Shown piece after piece: positions 43,379-52,494 of a DNA stretch of 64,000 nucleotides. Origin of the DNA: JBNKVT01 sp050299335. Its GTDB lineage: Bacteria > Pseudomonadota > Alphaproteobacteria > Rhodobacterales > Rhodobacteraceae. Where the stretch lies: assembly GCA_050299335.1 (NCBI GenBank), contig JBNKVT010000002.1, positions 33,629 through 97,628 on the forward strand, written 5' to 3'. How positions within the stretch are numbered: the first letter of the stretch is position 1; each line of letters opens with the position of its first letter. The notes beneath the pieces are model-generated. The model was not told the origin of the DNA and did not search any database. It saw nothing but the letters and a program-made list of their open reading frames with translations. A program made the translations under genes and the position numbers.

Positions 43379-45809
43379 AAACGGCACGCCGAGCAACGAA
43401 ATCCGCGTCCGAGTTTTCGTTGACATCCCTCCCGAACCCGACCGGACGGTCTTCGGAGACCCGAAACACATCGACAATCTGGTCCAGCTCGGAGGCCTGA
43501 GCTTCGGTCTGCTCAATGGTGGAATTCGATTGCTCCACCAACGAAGCGTTGTGCTGGGTCATTTGCTCGATCTGGCGAACTGCAGTACTCACTTCTTCGA
43601 TCGACGATGCCTGCGCTCTGCTGTCTCGGGCAATATTTTCCATCAGGACGGAGTTCTGCTGAACCCTCTCCAGCGCCGACCGCAGTTTGGTCGCTGCCTC
43701 AGACACAAGCAAGGAGCCTCTGCCGACTTCTTCAGCGCTTTGTTTGATCAGGTCTTTCACGTCAGCCGAAGCGTCGGCCGCAGACTGCGCCAGGCGCCGG
43801 ACTTCGATCGCCACGACCCCGAAACCCTTGCCAGCCTCACCCGCGCGTGCCGCTTCAACCGAGGCGTTGAGCGCCAGCAGATTTGTCTGGAAGGCGATAC
43901 CGTCGATCAAACCTATTATGTTTGATATCTTGGACGATGACTGGGTAATGCGCTCCATTGCGTCATTCGCCTGAGTCATGACCTCACCGCCTTCCTCAAC
44001 CGAGCGAGAAACCTGATAAACCCCTTTACTGGCGTCCTCCGCTTCTGCGGCATTCCGCAATACCGTTGCGGACAGGTTTTCGATCGTCGAAGACGTTTCT
44101 TCGATAGTTGATGTCTGTCTATTTGTGCGCTCCGCAAGGTCATTTGCGCCGGACAGTATGTTCCCGGTCGCAGCTTTCAATGACTGAGAGGTCGCTTTCA
44201 GTTTCGTGATAATTCCGCCCAGTTCTTCAGCCACGGCATTTGTGTTGGTCTTCAACTCCAGGAATGCGCCTTCGTATTGACCTTCAATTCTTTTGGTGAG
44301 ATCGGCATTCGCAAGTGCGGCCAGAACTTCGCAGGACTCGTCAAGCCCACGTTCCACCGTGTTGACCAGGTTGTTTACCGAACCCGCGAGGCTATTCAGT
44401 TCATCATCCGGGAAATCATCGGTTACGCGCTTTGAGAAATCGCCGGCAATTGCAGCATCCACAACTTCGCCAAAAGCGCGTTGCAACTCCTGCATCATTT
44501 GCGCACGTTCCTGGTTCCGCCGTTCGGTCGCCGCCGCCTGCTCCTTTGTCATTGAGACGACTTTAACACCGTTTTCACGAAACACTTCGACGGCATGGGC
44601 CATGTCGGCCAGTTCATCCTTTCTATTGGCCCCTTTGACTTCCACGTCGAGGTCACCATCTGCCAAGGCACTCATAGACCTGGTCAAAAGCGTGATTGGC
44701 TTCGAAATATTCAATGACAGGAATACTGCGATAACAGCAGCGACCGCCAGAAAGACTGCGCCAAGGATCAACATGCTCAGTCGCATTTTTTCCGTTGGCA
44801 CGAATATTTCCGCTGTCGACTGCACGGCAACGACGGCCCAGGTCAGGTTTTGCAGATCGACCTTCTGCACCTGAACGATCAGATCTTCGTTGCGGTAGTC
44901 CTGCGAAAAACCGGAACTGCTGCCGGTTTCAAATGCGTCAGATATTATTGTGGAATTGAACGAGTGTACCAAGGTATCGTCTTCGGTGGAAAATACCGAA
45001 TTTGAACGCATCAATCCATCATCGCCAATAATCAGGACTTCGCCGGTTTCACCCAGGCCGCTTCGCCGGCCAATTGTCTCGGAGACAGTATCGAGAGGAA
45101 GCGCAACGGCAATAGCCCCCATGGTCTTTCCAAATCGGTCGATGACCGGTGTCACCATGAAACTTGCGGCCTGATTTCCAAGCGGGCCGTAGAGCTCAAC
45201 ATCCGAAATAAATACGTTGCCTTTTTCTTCGGACTCAAGAGCCGAATCAACGGCTATGCGAAGATTGGAATTCGAAAGTTCATAACTTGGATCAAATAAA
45301 TTGCGAGCAAATTCACTATTCTTGTTAACAGTATAGACAATATTCCCGGAGCCATCAATGAGCATCATCTCCGGATAGGACCGAACCTGCAGAAAGTTTC
45401 GAAAGTTTTCATGCGACCGGGCATGGGTGGAATCATAGTTCGAGCCAGTTTCCGGATCGTAGATTTCAGCGCCGGACACGCCGTCTCCACTGTCGACTTG
45501 GTAGGCCTCCCGAAGCTTCTTTCCAGCCTCTTCCTCAAGTTTTACCCAGCCAAATTTCAGGTCCCGAAACGTATCTTGTGTGGATCTGGAACCGGCAAGC
45601 GACACTATCTCGTTCGCGAATGAACTGAAGAGGAGTTGCAATTCAGTTGAACGTCCGTCGACAACAGAGCTCAGGCGCGCAAGCGTGAGGTCTCTAGCGG
45701 TTTCGGTAGCAATGTAGTTGGCAGTTCCACCCACACCAACTGCAACAAACATGGCCAATGCTACCATGGTTGCAGGAAGTTTCCTGGATATTCTATGACG
45801 CCTGCCCAT
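43377..45809 (-). CDS. Methyl-accepting chemotaxis protein
   Basis: 810 residues. An N-terminal helix (about 13-33), a large periplasmic double-Cache region (about 35-330) and a second helix ([23 protein letters not shown] in pieces, about 345-367) are followed by HAMP domains. The signalling domain has the hairpin tip [20 protein letters not shown]. No NWETF methylation-enzyme tether at the C-terminus. The reading frame is visibly AT-richer and uses rarer codons than its neighbours, and it lies between two direct repeats beside a transposase remnant, so it was probably acquired. The stop codon lies at the edge of the repeat element. Confidence 0.93.
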   Translation of the reverse strand: MGRRHRISRKLPATMVALAMFVAVGVGGTANYIATETARDLTLARLSSVVDGRSTELQLLFSSFANEIVSLAGSRSTQDTFRDLKFGWVKLEEEAGKKLREAYQVDSGDGVSGAEIYDPETGSNYDSTHARSHENFRNFLQVRSYPEMMLIDGSGNIVYTVNKNSEFARNLFDPSYELSNSNLRIAVDSALESEEKGNVFISDVELYGPLGNQAASFMVTPVIDRFGKTMGAIAVALPLDTVSETIGRRSGLGETGEVLIIGDDGLMRSNSVFSTEDDTLVHSFNSTIISDAFETGSSSGFSQDYRNEDLIVQVQKVDLQNLTWAVVAVQSTAEIFVPTEKMRLSMLILGAVFLAVAAVIAVFLSLNISKPITLLTRSMSALADGDLDVEVKGANRKDELADMAHAVEVFRENGVKVVSMTKEQAAATERRNQERAQMMQELQRAFGEVVDAAIAGDFSKRVTDDFPDDELNSLAGSVNNLVNTVERGLDESCEVLAALANADLTKRIEGQYEGAFLELKTNTNAVAEELGGIITKLKATSQSLKAATGNILSGANDLAERTNRQTSTIEETSSTIENLSATVLRNAAEAEDASKGVYQVSRSVEEGGEVMTQANDAMERITQSSSKISNIIGLIDGIAFQTNLLALNASVEAARAGEAGKGFGVVAIEVRRLAQSAADASADVKDLIKQSAEEVGRGSLLVSEAATKLRSALERVQQNSVLMENIARDSRAQASSIEEVSTAVRQIEQMTQHNASLVEQSNSTIEQTEAQASELDQIVDVFRVSEDRPVGFGRDVNENSDADFVARRAV

Positions 45810-46000
45810 ATTTCATACTCGCTAGTCCGAAGTACTATAGGGAATTTGATAAATTCCGACATAGCCTCATTCTGGCGGCAACATAGGGATTACATGTGAA
45901 TATTCTGCTAATACCAGCGGACAGGTCGATTGACTCGTGTTTTGGGATTCCCAACCGGGAAGAACTCTGACTCCAATGTTTGAACAGCATGGAGGCGGGA

Positions 46001-46405
46001 ATGACGGAAAATGTGACGCGGGCTGACATGACGGCCGGGGACTTGCGCTGAGCGGCGGTGCGCGTGAAAGTCGGCAAGGTGGCCCGTCGGCTGCTTGCAA
46101 TTGCGCGCGTCCTTGAAGGTCCCTCTCGCAAGGTCGCCGCCGAGAGTTGCGGGATGGACCGGCAGACGTTGCGCGATTGGGTTCATCGCTGCAACGACAA
46201 GGGTGTCGGGAGGTTGTCCAATCGTGGTGGCGGTGGGGTCAAGCCGCGGCTCACGCCTGATCAGATGGCGCAGCTATCGACTTGGGTCGAGGCAGAGTTC
46301 GGCGTCAGCTTGCACGAGCGCACAGTGGGCAGCTATCTGGCCAGGCCGGGCTTCCGGCGGCTGTCGGTGCGGCCCGAACATCCCAATGCCGACCCCGAGA
46401 CATAG
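46001..46405 (+). pseudogene. IS630-type transposase remnant
   Basis: From the ATG at 46001 the frame reads MTENVTRADMTAGDLR, then an in-frame TGA (46049-46051), then continues with VGKVARRLLAIARVLEG and CGMDRQTLRDWVHRCNDKGV. This is the N-terminal helix-turn-helix region of IS630-family transposases. After MAQLSTWVEAEFGVSLHERTVGSYL, about 25 residues seem missing relative to the usual protein. A TAG ends the frame at 46403, and the DDE catalytic domain is absent. Traces of the following residues (FQKGFASKERF) occur in another frame up to 46440, where repeat copy 2 begins. Clearly inactive. Confidence 0.8.
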
Positions 46406-46437
46406 GCCGCTTTCAAAAAGGCTTCGCAAGCAAAGAG

Positions 46438-46532
46438 CGTTTCGGGAAATGCCTGAACCCCTTTTCGCTGCCTCTCGGCTTTGCCTCGAACGCGAAAAGT
46501 GATGCGTGATATCTCAGATTATTCCCGAAACG
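46438..46532. repeat. ~95-bp element with terminal inverted repeats (family T, copy 2)
   Basis: CGTTTCGGGAA (46438-46448) and TTCCCGAAACG (46522-46532) are perfect 11-bp terminal inverted repeats. The interior matches copy 1 (43281-43374) at about 90 percent in the same orientation. It abuts the end of the transposase remnant. Confidence 0.78.
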
Positions 46533-46561
46533 CAGTAAGGCAGTTTGCTCCTGACCTGCAC

Positions 46562-46618
46562 CAGTCAGGCAGCCCGAACGCATTTGCGGCGCAAACGCCG
46601 CCTCGGGTTGCCTGACTG
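46562..46618. repeat. Large nested hairpin, 57 nt
   Basis: CAGTCAGGCAGCCCGA (46562-46577) pairs with TCGGGTTGCCTGACTG (46603-46618), 15 of 16 positions. Inside, GCGGCG (46586-46591) pairs with CGCCGC (46596-46601) over CAAA. It lies 73 bp behind the channel gene (leftward) and 30 bp from repeat copy 2. It could be the channel-gene terminator or a REP-like element. Confidence 0.65.
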
Positions 46619-46690
46619 ATGTGGTGTTTCAGATAAAAGGCAAACCGCCACGGATCGCCATTGGGCCCGGGGAGGCTGCCTGTTGCCGCT

Positions 46691-47134
46691 TCATTCGGTT
46701 TCAGGATAACCCCGCGTCTGATCGCCGCGCACCCGTCGCATCATCTCGACGATGAAGGCGGTGAAAAAGCCGAACATCAAGAGGCCGTTGGCCGCCGCCA
46801 TCCCCGACAGCAGCCGCCATTTCTCGGGCAACAGGATGTCGCCGAAGCCCAGGGTGGTGAAACTGACGATCGAGAAATAGACCGCTTCCTCCAGCGTGGA
46901 GAAGGCCCCGACCGCCAGATAGACCAGCGCCCAGAGCCAGGTGAACACGGTCGAGGCCGCCTGCACCCACAAGATGGTCACGGTCAGCACCGCGACGAAT
47001 TTGCGATTGTGCGGCTGGCGCACGATCCAGAAGCCGAACCTCTGCCGGCCCCAGATCGCGACATTGACGAAGACAGCCGCAATCAGGACCGTGGCGACGA
47101 TCACCACGGTCCCGATTGTCAGCTGGATCATCAT
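46691..47134 (-). CDS. Two-helix potassium-channel family protein
   Basis: 147 residues. An N-terminal hydrophobic helix (about 5-27), a second near 50-75 and a third near 112-130 surround the pore loop FSIVSFTTLGFGDILLP, whose TTLGFGD is a K+-channel-type selectivity filter (Ion_trans_2 family). Short cytoplasmic tail, no regulatory domain. It probably forms a tetrameric cation channel in the inner membrane. Neighbours of the same strand encode a DUF465 protein and a universal stress protein, suggesting a stress-related unit. Confidence 0.82.
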   Translation of the reverse strand: MMIQLTIGTVVIVATVLIAAVFVNVAIWGRQRFGFWIVRQPHNRKFVAVLTVTILWVQAASTVFTWLWALVYLAVGAFSTLEEAVYFSIVSFTTLGFGDILLPEKWRLLSGMAAANGLLMFGFFTAFIVEMMRRVRGDQTRGYPETE

Positions 47135-47182
47135 GTCATGCGCTCCGGTCCGGGGCGCCGGCCAGGTTGGGTCACACCGCGC

Positions 47183-47422
47183 TCACCCGCCGTTCAGCAG
47201 CGCCGCGATCTCGTCCTTGAGGCGCATCCGCTGCTTGCGAAGCTCCTCCTCGTGGAACTGGTCGGTTGGCTCGATATTGGTCTCGGCGCGGTGGATGGCG
47301 CGGTTCACCTCGTGATAATCGTCGGCGAGCTTGGCGAAATGCGGGTTCTCGTCCTTCAGCGCGTGGATGCGATCCACCTTGTCGGGGAAGTCCTCGGCCA
47401 GTTCGTGCGGGGTATGGGTCAT
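47183..47422 (-). CDS. DUF465 (YdcH-like) small helical protein
   Basis: 79 residues, charged, without signal peptide. HELAEDFPDKVDRIHALK, then HFAKLADDYHEVNRAIHRAE, then EEELRKQRMRLKDEIAALL are the three segments that mark the DUF465 family, a short coiled-coil protein of unknown function. Start ATG at 47422. It lies between the channel gene and the universal stress protein gene, all leftward. Confidence 0.85.
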   Translation of the reverse strand: MTHTPHELAEDFPDKVDRIHALKDENPHFAKLADDYHEVNRAIHRAETNIEPTDQFHEEELRKQRMRLKDEIAALLNGG

Positions 47423-47487
47423 CGGGCGGTCCTTTCCGTCATCATTGGTGTCCCTTTCGGGTCTTGGAAATCCGTGCGAATGGGGCG

Positions 47488-48324
47488 TCAGTGTGCCATC
47501 ATCACCGGCACCTTCGCCTTGCTCAGAATGGTCGAGGTAGTGCCACCGAAGATCAACTGGCGCAGCCGCGAATGGGCATAGGCGCCCATCACGATCAGCT
47601 CGGCCCCGCTTTCGGCGGCGAAACGCAGAATGATGTCCGAGGTGGCCTGGCCCTCACGCGGCACCGCATTGACCTCGATCTTCACCCCGTGGCGGGCGAG
47701 ATAGGCGGCAAGATCAGCACCCGGATCCTCGCCATGGCCCTCGAAACTGGGCACCGGATCGACCAGCAATGCCGTGACCCTGTCGCAGCCCTTCAGCACT
47801 CCGATCGCGTCCTTGACCGCCTTGGAGGCCTCCAGACTGGCATCCCAGGCGATGACGGCGGAGCGGACCTTCGGGAATTCGGTGTCCTCCGGGGACAGCA
47901 ACAGGATCGGCCGTCCCGATTCGAACAACGCCCCGTTGAGGACCGAGGCATTAAAGACGCCATGGTCGTCGCTGCGCGTGGGCACCAGCGTCAGGTCGGA
48001 ATAGCGCGCGAAACGGGCGACGAGGCTGGCCACCGCACCCTGGTCGAGCAGATGGGTCGCGACATTGCCCGACACTCCGACTTTCGCCAGGTCAGCCTCG
48101 ATCGCGTCGCCGCGCGCCTTTGTCTCCTCGCGGGTGTCGTCGGCCTCGCGGGCCCAGATATCGGCATTGGTAATGCCGTAGGGCGAGGCGGCGGGCAGCG
48201 GGGCGATGCCGACGACCAGCACCGACAGATGCGCTTCCATCCCGGCAGCCAGCGCGATGGCGCGGGAGACGAATTGCGTATCCTCTCCGGTTCGGGTGAC
48301 GCAGAGCAGCGATCTGAAAGTCAT
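47488..48324 (-). CDS. Universal stress protein, tandem UspA domains
   Basis: 278 residues from the ATG at 48324 (MTFRSLLCVTRTGEDTQ), preceded by a GGGGGAA site; a longer frame to 48360 has no ribosome site. Two USP folds: residues 1-140 are degenerate, while 145-278 carry the ATP-binding type GAYAHSRLRQLIFGGTTSTIL near the C-terminus. Cytoplasmic, expected to help survival in growth arrest or low oxygen. An FNR-like half-palindrome (48402-48415) lies 78 bp upstream of the start codon. Confidence 0.88.
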   Translation of the reverse strand: MTFRSLLCVTRTGEDTQFVSRAIALAAGMEAHLSVLVVGIAPLPAASPYGITNADIWAREADDTREETKARGDAIEADLAKVGVSGNVATHLLDQGAVASLVARFARYSDLTLVPTRSDDHGVFNASVLNGALFESGRPILLLSPEDTEFPKVRSAVIAWDASLEASKAVKDAIGVLKGCDRVTALLVDPVPSFEGHGEDPGADLAAYLARHGVKIEVNAVPREGQATSDIILRFAAESGAELIVMGAYAHSRLRQLIFGGTTSTILSKAKVPVMMAH

Positions 48325-48401
48325 GACGGTGTTCCCCCTTGGGTGAGAAGCGATTCCCATCGCATTTCCGTGGCAGTTTAACCTCGGATGATTGTAATGT
48401 A

Positions 48402-48415
48402 TTGTCCTGGATCAA
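48402..48415. promoter_or_regulatory. Possible FNR/Crp-family site upstream of the universal stress gene
   Basis: On the minus strand the 14-mer TTGATCCAGGACAA has a perfect left half (TTGAT) and a partial right half (GACAA, ideal ATCAA). It sits in the 149-bp divergent gap between the uspA-type gene and the 67-residue small gene. Weak but sensibly placed. Confidence 0.35.
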
Positions 48416-48473
48416 CCCGCCTTCGGCCCGACGGATTCCGGCGGACCAGCCCCCGCGACAGGAGACATGCCCC

Positions 48474-48677
48474 ATGTTCGAAGACCTCAAGGCCCGGATC
48501 GCGCTCTTGCTCGAACAGATGGTCGAACGCCCTCATGACGCCCATGAGCTGCAGGAGCAGCTGCGCGAGGAACTGGCCGAGATGAAGGCGATGGGGATGC
48601 CTCTGCCGCAGGACCTGGTCGCGTTGGAGAAACGGCTGGAAGACGAACTGTCCCTGCCTCCGGGCGGGGAACAGTAA
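48474..48677 (+). CDS. Small acidic helical protein, unknown function
   Basis: 67 residues from the ATG at 48474, with AGGAGA upstream. The longer frame from 48339 has no coding character before this point. The sequence is almost entirely amphipathic helix: MFEDLKARIALLLEQMVE, then HELQEQLREELAEMKAMG, then LVALEKRLEDEL. This suggests a short coiled-coil dimer. Divergent from the universal stress protein gene, perhaps sharing its regulation. No family name is known to me. Confidence 0.65.
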   Translation: MFEDLKARIALLLEQMVERPHDAHELQEQLREELAEMKAMGMPLPQDLVALEKRLEDELSLPPGGEQ

Positions 48678-48742
48678 TCGGTTGTCAGCAAGTCGGTGAT
48701 CAGAAGACAGGCGGCATTCGGGTCGACATGCCGCCTTCGGTC

Positions 48743-49150
48743 TCAATCGCGGTCCTCGGCTGGGCCGACCCAGGGGGCGCGGGGCGCAGGCGATGGGGAC
48801 AGGCTCTCGCCGCCGAGCGTGGGCTCGCGGCGGGTTTCCTCGCGGCGCGGTTCTTCGCGGCTGGGGGCAGCGACGGCGGCCATCTTGGGCTTTGGAACGT
48901 GGGTCTGGGCCGGGGCAACATAGCGGCGGAAGACCAGCACAGTATGGAAGGTCTCCTTGGTGGCACCGAGCATCGAGGCTTTCTCGTCCGCCGGCAGGGT
49001 CTCGGATCCGACAAATTCCCAGCCCATGCGGGCCTCTTCGTTGATGACATCGGTCAGGGTTCGGGCGAAGCGGTCCGGGGGGGTCTTGGCCCCCTTGACC
49101 TTCTTGGATTTCCTCGGTGCCGCGATCACCCGGTATTCATACTGGTTCAT
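48743..49150 (-). CDS. DUF4177 domain protein
   Basis: 135 residues from the ATG at 49150 (MNQYEYRVIAAPRKSKKVKG), with AAGG eight bases upstream; an ATG two codons earlier is possible. EARMGWEFVGSETLPADEK and TVLVFRR are the usual DUF4177 landmarks, a small alpha/beta domain of unknown function. The C-terminal 45 residues are low-complexity, with Glu-Arg-Arg repeats (REEPRREETRREP) and a Pro-rich end. No signal peptide. Stands alone between the small helical protein gene and the META-domain lipoprotein gene. Confidence 0.8.
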   Translation of the reverse strand: MNQYEYRVIAAPRKSKKVKGAKTPPDRFARTLTDVINEEARMGWEFVGSETLPADEKASMLGATKETFHTVLVFRRYVAPAQTHVPKPKMAAVAAPSREEPRREETRREPTLGGESLSPSPAPRAPWVGPAEDRD

Positions 49151-49441
49151 GCCCATGCCCTTGCTCTCAGTCCGGACGCGCCGACTGGCCCTGCTTTGGT
49201 CAGTGGCTTTAGCGCGGGGCGCGGCAGGTTGCAATTGCTCTGGGCGGAAGGCGGGAGGATCGGCGGAAGCGCCGCGTCGGGATTTCAGCGTGAAACCCCC
49301 GTCAAGGCATTGATATTTCGGGGAATAAATTTGTGAATATTCCGTTTCCCCTGACGGAGGCTGGTTGGTGGATTTGGCCGGGTTTTCGGCGGAGGCGACG
49401 CGAAACGGCTCCACAGAAGCCCTGAGCGGCCATGGACGCGG

Positions 49442-49846
49442 TCATTCGAGGCGGAAAAGCAGGGAGTCCCCACGGTCGCCGGTGAGCAGCATGGTATCGC
49501 CGGTGATCTCGGCGAAGACCATGTCATCGAGGGTGCGCAGAAAGCGGTCCTCTTCGTCCTGGTCCGGGCAGGTCCGGCGGGTGGTGGTGATGCGACCGGC
49601 ATCGAACCACGGCAGCGGCACCCGCTGATCGGCGCCGTAGCCATTGCAGGGCCCCTGGCCTTGAAGGCTGCCATCGGCGGTGAATTCCAGGGTGGTCCGG
49701 GCGGTGACCGGGCGGTCGTTGATCTCGGCCAGAACCCAGACAGCCCCGGCGGGAGAGGCTCCGGCGACGGTCTCGCGCACAGGGGTGCCGCAGGACGCGA
49801 GGGCCAGGACAGCGCCGCCGGTCAGCAAAATCCGAAATCTTGTCAT
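49442..49846 (-). CDS. META-domain (HslJ-like) lipoprotein
   Basis: 134 residues from the ATG at 49846, with GGAGG upstream. The signal MTRFRILLTGGAVLALASCG ends in a lipobox (LASC), so the mature protein is lipid-anchored. WVLAEINDRPVTARTTLEFTADGSLQGQGPCNGYG (in pieces) is the META/HslJ domain, including the conserved CNGY. Members are periplasmic or outer-membrane proteins linked to envelope stress or motility; the exact role is unknown. Divergent from the TauE-type permease gene. Confidence 0.83.
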   Translation of the reverse strand: MTRFRILLTGGAVLALASCGTPVRETVAGASPAGAVWVLAEINDRPVTARTTLEFTADGSLQGQGPCNGYGADQRVPLPWFDAGRITTTRRTCPDQDEEDRFLRTLDDMVFAEITGDTMLLTGDRGDSLLFRLE

Positions 49847-50019
49847 CCCAAAACCTCCGGCCAAAACCTCTGGCAATACCACTGGATTGTGTTCCAGCGC
49901 GAAACAGGCTGGAATGGGGGTGGCACGGATCCTGTGCTGCGACCTCTGTCGGATTGGCCGGAACCGGGCAAGCATGGCAAGTGTCTCGGTATCTGTCAAA
50001 CGCGGAAGGAACGGTATAA

Positions 50020-50793
50020 ATGGCCGAAATATTCGGAACCTACGGCATGCTCGTGATGGCAGCCGTCTTTGCGGTGACACTGTTTGCCGGTTTCACCAAA
50101 GGGGCGGTGGGGTTTGCACTGCCGATGATCATGATCTCCGGCATCGGCTCGCTGATCTCTGCCGAGGTCGCCATTGCCGGGCTGATTCTGCCGGCCTTCG
50201 TGACCAATATCCAGCAATCGCTGCGCCAGGGTCTGGCCTCAGCGCGGGAGAGTTTCCGCAAGTACTGGAAACTGAACGCGATCCTGCTGGTGATGATCTA
50301 CCTCTGCGCCCAACTGGTGGCGCTGTTTCCCGAATGGCTGCTGTTCCTGATCCTCGGGATCATGGTGACGCTTTTCGCGCTGCTGCAACTGTCGGGCTGG
50401 AAGGCGAAGATCCGCGACGGCATGACCAATGTCGTGGAGGTCGCCGCCGCCCTGGTCGCGGGGTTCTTCGGCGGCCTGTCGGGGGTCTGGGGTCCTCCGA
50501 TCCTGATGTATCTGATCGCCCGCGGCGCGCCGAAGGACGAGATGATGCGTGTGCAGGGGATCTCGTTCCTGGTCGGCTCCATCGTGCTGGTGGCTGCGCA
50601 CGTGCAGTCCGGGGTGCTGAACGCGTCGACACTGCCCTTCTCGGCGCTCCTGGTGATCCCGGCGCTGATCGGCCAGAAGGTCGGGCAGATGCTGCATGAC
50701 CGGCTGGAGGTGGACAAGCTGAAGCGGCTGATCCTGTTCGTGCTGCTCGTGGCCGGGCTGAACCTGCTCAGACGGGGGATTCTGGGGATGTGA
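50020..50793 (+). CDS. Sulfite exporter TauE/SafE family membrane protein
   Basis: 257 residues with about eight hydrophobic helices. Two repeated motifs typical of TauE/SafE: FTKGAVGFALPMIMI near residue 25 and GFFGGLSGVWGPPILMYLI near residue 155. Members export sulfite, sulfoacetate or other organic anions. No sulfonate-degradation gene adjoins it, so the substrate is open. Start ATG at 50020 with GGAAGGA upstream. A GC hairpin follows 40 bp after the stop. Confidence 0.88.
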   Translation: MAEIFGTYGMLVMAAVFAVTLFAGFTKGAVGFALPMIMISGIGSLISAEVAIAGLILPAFVTNIQQSLRQGLASARESFRKYWKLNAILLVMIYLCAQLVALFPEWLLFLILGIMVTLFALLQLSGWKAKIRDGMTNVVEVAAALVAGFFGGLSGVWGPPILMYLIARGAPKDEMMRVQGISFLVGSIVLVAAHVQSGVLNASTLPFSALLVIPALIGQKVGQMLHDRLEVDKLKRLILFVLLVAGLNLLRRGILGM

Positions 50794-50833
50794 GGCGGGG
50801 TTTCGCCGCGCCGGGGCGCGGCGGCGACCGGGT

Positions 50834-50852
50834 GGGGGGACTCCGTCCCCCC
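50834..50852. terminator. GC hairpin between convergent genes
   Basis: GGGGGGA (50834-50840) pairs with TCCCCCC (50846-50852) over CTCCG. Located between the TauE-type gene (+) and the gamma-glutamyltransferase gene (-), so it can end both transcripts. Design is like the hairpin at 10132-10152. Confidence 0.6.
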
Positions 50853-50880
50853 CGCTCGCACGGTGCGGCCAGCACCGGGC
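50851..50880. repeat. Dispersed repeat (family Q, copy 2, inverted)
   Basis: CGCACGGTGCGGCCAGCACC and flanking bases are the reverse complement of 33703-33728 with about two mismatches. The last bases of the window (GCTCGC...CGCACGGT) match the left part of this unit, suggesting a third copy that continues beyond 64000. Confidence 0.6.
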
Positions 50881-50994
50881 CGCGCCCACCCGAGAGCGGT
50901 CCCGGCCCTCTTCTCGGATCGGGGGTGACGAGGCCAGGTGTTCCGGGTCCGGTTCCGAAACGTGCGATACCCAAAGCACGTCCATGGGGACGGG

Positions 50995-52494
50995 TCAGGC
51001 CAGACAAGCGTGGCCAGAGCGCCTGGGATCGCCGAAAGCATCGGTGCCGGTGGGCCCGGAACGTACCGCGTGGACACCGCCGAAGAACATCGAGGGCTCG
51101 GGCCAGGGAGTGGCTTCCGGCCAGTCTTCGAGGAGGGCGGCACGGTGGGCCTCGCCGCCGGTGTCCTCGAAATCGAGCTTGCCGGCCTCGACATGGAGGC
51201 GCGGGGCCGCGATGGCCTCGGCCAGGCCGAGATCGGTGTCGGCAAGCAGGGTGGCGACGCGCAATAGCGCCGAACGGATGCGGTTGGAGCCGCCGGAGCC
51301 GAGCATGGTCGTGGTGCCGTCCGGGGCGCGCAGCGACATCGGGCACATCATCGAGGCGAGGCGGCGGTTCGGGGTCCAGGCATGGGGGCCGCCGGGGACG
51401 AGGTCTTCCTCGCCGAGCATGTTGTTGGGCATGATGCCGGTCCCGGCAAGGATCTCGCCATTGCCCTCGCCGTTCGACAGCGTCAGGGCGGCGGCGCTGC
51501 CGTCCCGGTCGGTGACCGAGATATGGGTGGTGCCGCGTGTCGCCGGGCGATGGCCGGCAAGAGTTTCCCGCAATTGCGCCACGAGGGAGGGGTCGAGGAA
51601 ACCGGCGGCGGCGGTTTCGGGATCGCTATCGAGACCGCTGGCGCGGCGGGCCCTGTTGATGGCCCCGAGCGCCTGGGCGACGGCAGCCAGGGACGGCGCG
51701 CGCGGCAGTGTCTGCAGGCCAAGCGCAATCTGCAGCCCGCCGAGGCTGGGCGGCGGGTTCATCTCGATGATCCGGCCGGAACGCGTGACGGTCAGCGGGC
51801 CGCGCCAGACCGGGACGGCGCGGCGCAGGTCATCGGCGCTCAGATGGCTGCCGGGCTGGTCGAGCAGCAGGGACGCGACCTCGCCCTCGGTGGTGAGGCG
51901 GGGGCCTTCGATGGCGAGGGTCTCGAGAAGATCGGCGAGCGCGGGGTTGGCGTGGAGGACACCGGCGGGTTTCAGGCTGCCCTCGGCGTGATAGAGGGCG
52001 CGGGTCTCGGGGGTCGCGGAAAGGATCGGGGCGACCAGCGACATGACATGGGCCTGGAACCCGGTGATCGTGTGGCCGTCGCGGGCGAGGCGGCAGGCCG
52101 GGGCCGCGAGCTCGGTCATCGGGATACGGCCGTGACGGGAATGGGCCTCGAACAGACCCGGGATCAGGCAGGGCGCGGCGGTGGTGCCGGGACCGATATG
52201 GAAGGTCTGGATCGCCGGGCCGAAATCGACGTCGATGGCCGAGATGGCGGCCTCGGTCTCGGGCAGGCGGTGCGACGGGGTGGTGACGAAGGCGTCGAGA
52301 AGGCGCGAGGTACCGTCCCTGGGCGTGACCATCAGGAAACCGCCGCCAAGCGGGCCGGCGAGGACGGGCTCGGCGACGAAGGCGGTGAACGCCGCGGCGA
52401 GGACGGCATCGACGGCGGTGCCGCCGGCGGCGAGGATATCGGCGGCGGTCTCGGAGGTGAGGCGGTGACCGGAGGCAACGGCATGGTGCGACAT
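50995..52494 (-). CDS. Gamma-glutamyltransferase family protein
   Basis: 499 residues, no signal peptide. N-terminal ILAAGGTAVDAVLAAAFTAFV and GPLGGGFLMV are typical of the large-subunit part. The catalytic Thr that becomes the N-terminus after self-cleavage is in RGTTHISVTDRDGSA. NNMLGEEDL and the C-terminal SMMCPMSLRAPDGTTTMLGSGGSNRIRSALLRV (in pieces) match the small subunit. Shorter than E. coli Ggt (580) and lacking a signal, so it probably acts in the cytoplasm on glutathione-like or acyl-amide substrates. Start ATG at 52494. Confidence 0.88.
   Translation of the reverse strand: MSHHAVASGHRLTSETAADILAAGGTAVDAVLAAAFTAFVAEPVLAGPLGGGFLMVTPRDGTSRLLDAFVTTPSHRLPETEAAISAIDVDFGPAIQTFHIGPGTTAAPCLIPGLFEAHSRHGRIPMTELAAPACRLARDGHTITGFQAHVMSLVAPILSATPETRALYHAEGSLKPAGVLHANPALADLLETLAIEGPRLTTEGEVASLLLDQPGSHLSADDLRRAVPVWRGPLTVTRSGRIIEMNPPPSLGGLQIALGLQTLPRAPSLAAVAQALGAINRARRASGLDSDPETAAAGFLDPSLVAQLRETLAGHRPATRGTTHISVTDRDGSAAALTLSNGEGNGEILAGTGIMPNNMLGEEDLVPGGPHAWTPNRRLASMMCPMSLRAPDGTTTMLGSGGSNRIRSALLRVATLLADTDLGLAEAIAAPRLHVEAGKLDFEDTGGEAHRAALLEDWPEATPWPEPSMFFGGVHAVRSGPTGTDAFGDPRRSGHACLA

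Noticed and set aside
43277..46532. A composite transposon carrying the chemotaxis gene
   Set aside because: The flanking elements are under 110 bp with no transposase of their own, the IS630 gene is broken, and no target duplication around the whole segment was found. Only direct repeats are claimed.
50995..52494. Secreted, glutathione-degrading gamma-glutamyltransferase
   Set aside because: No signal peptide is visible at the N-terminus (MSHHAVASGHRLTSE), so periplasmic location is not supported.
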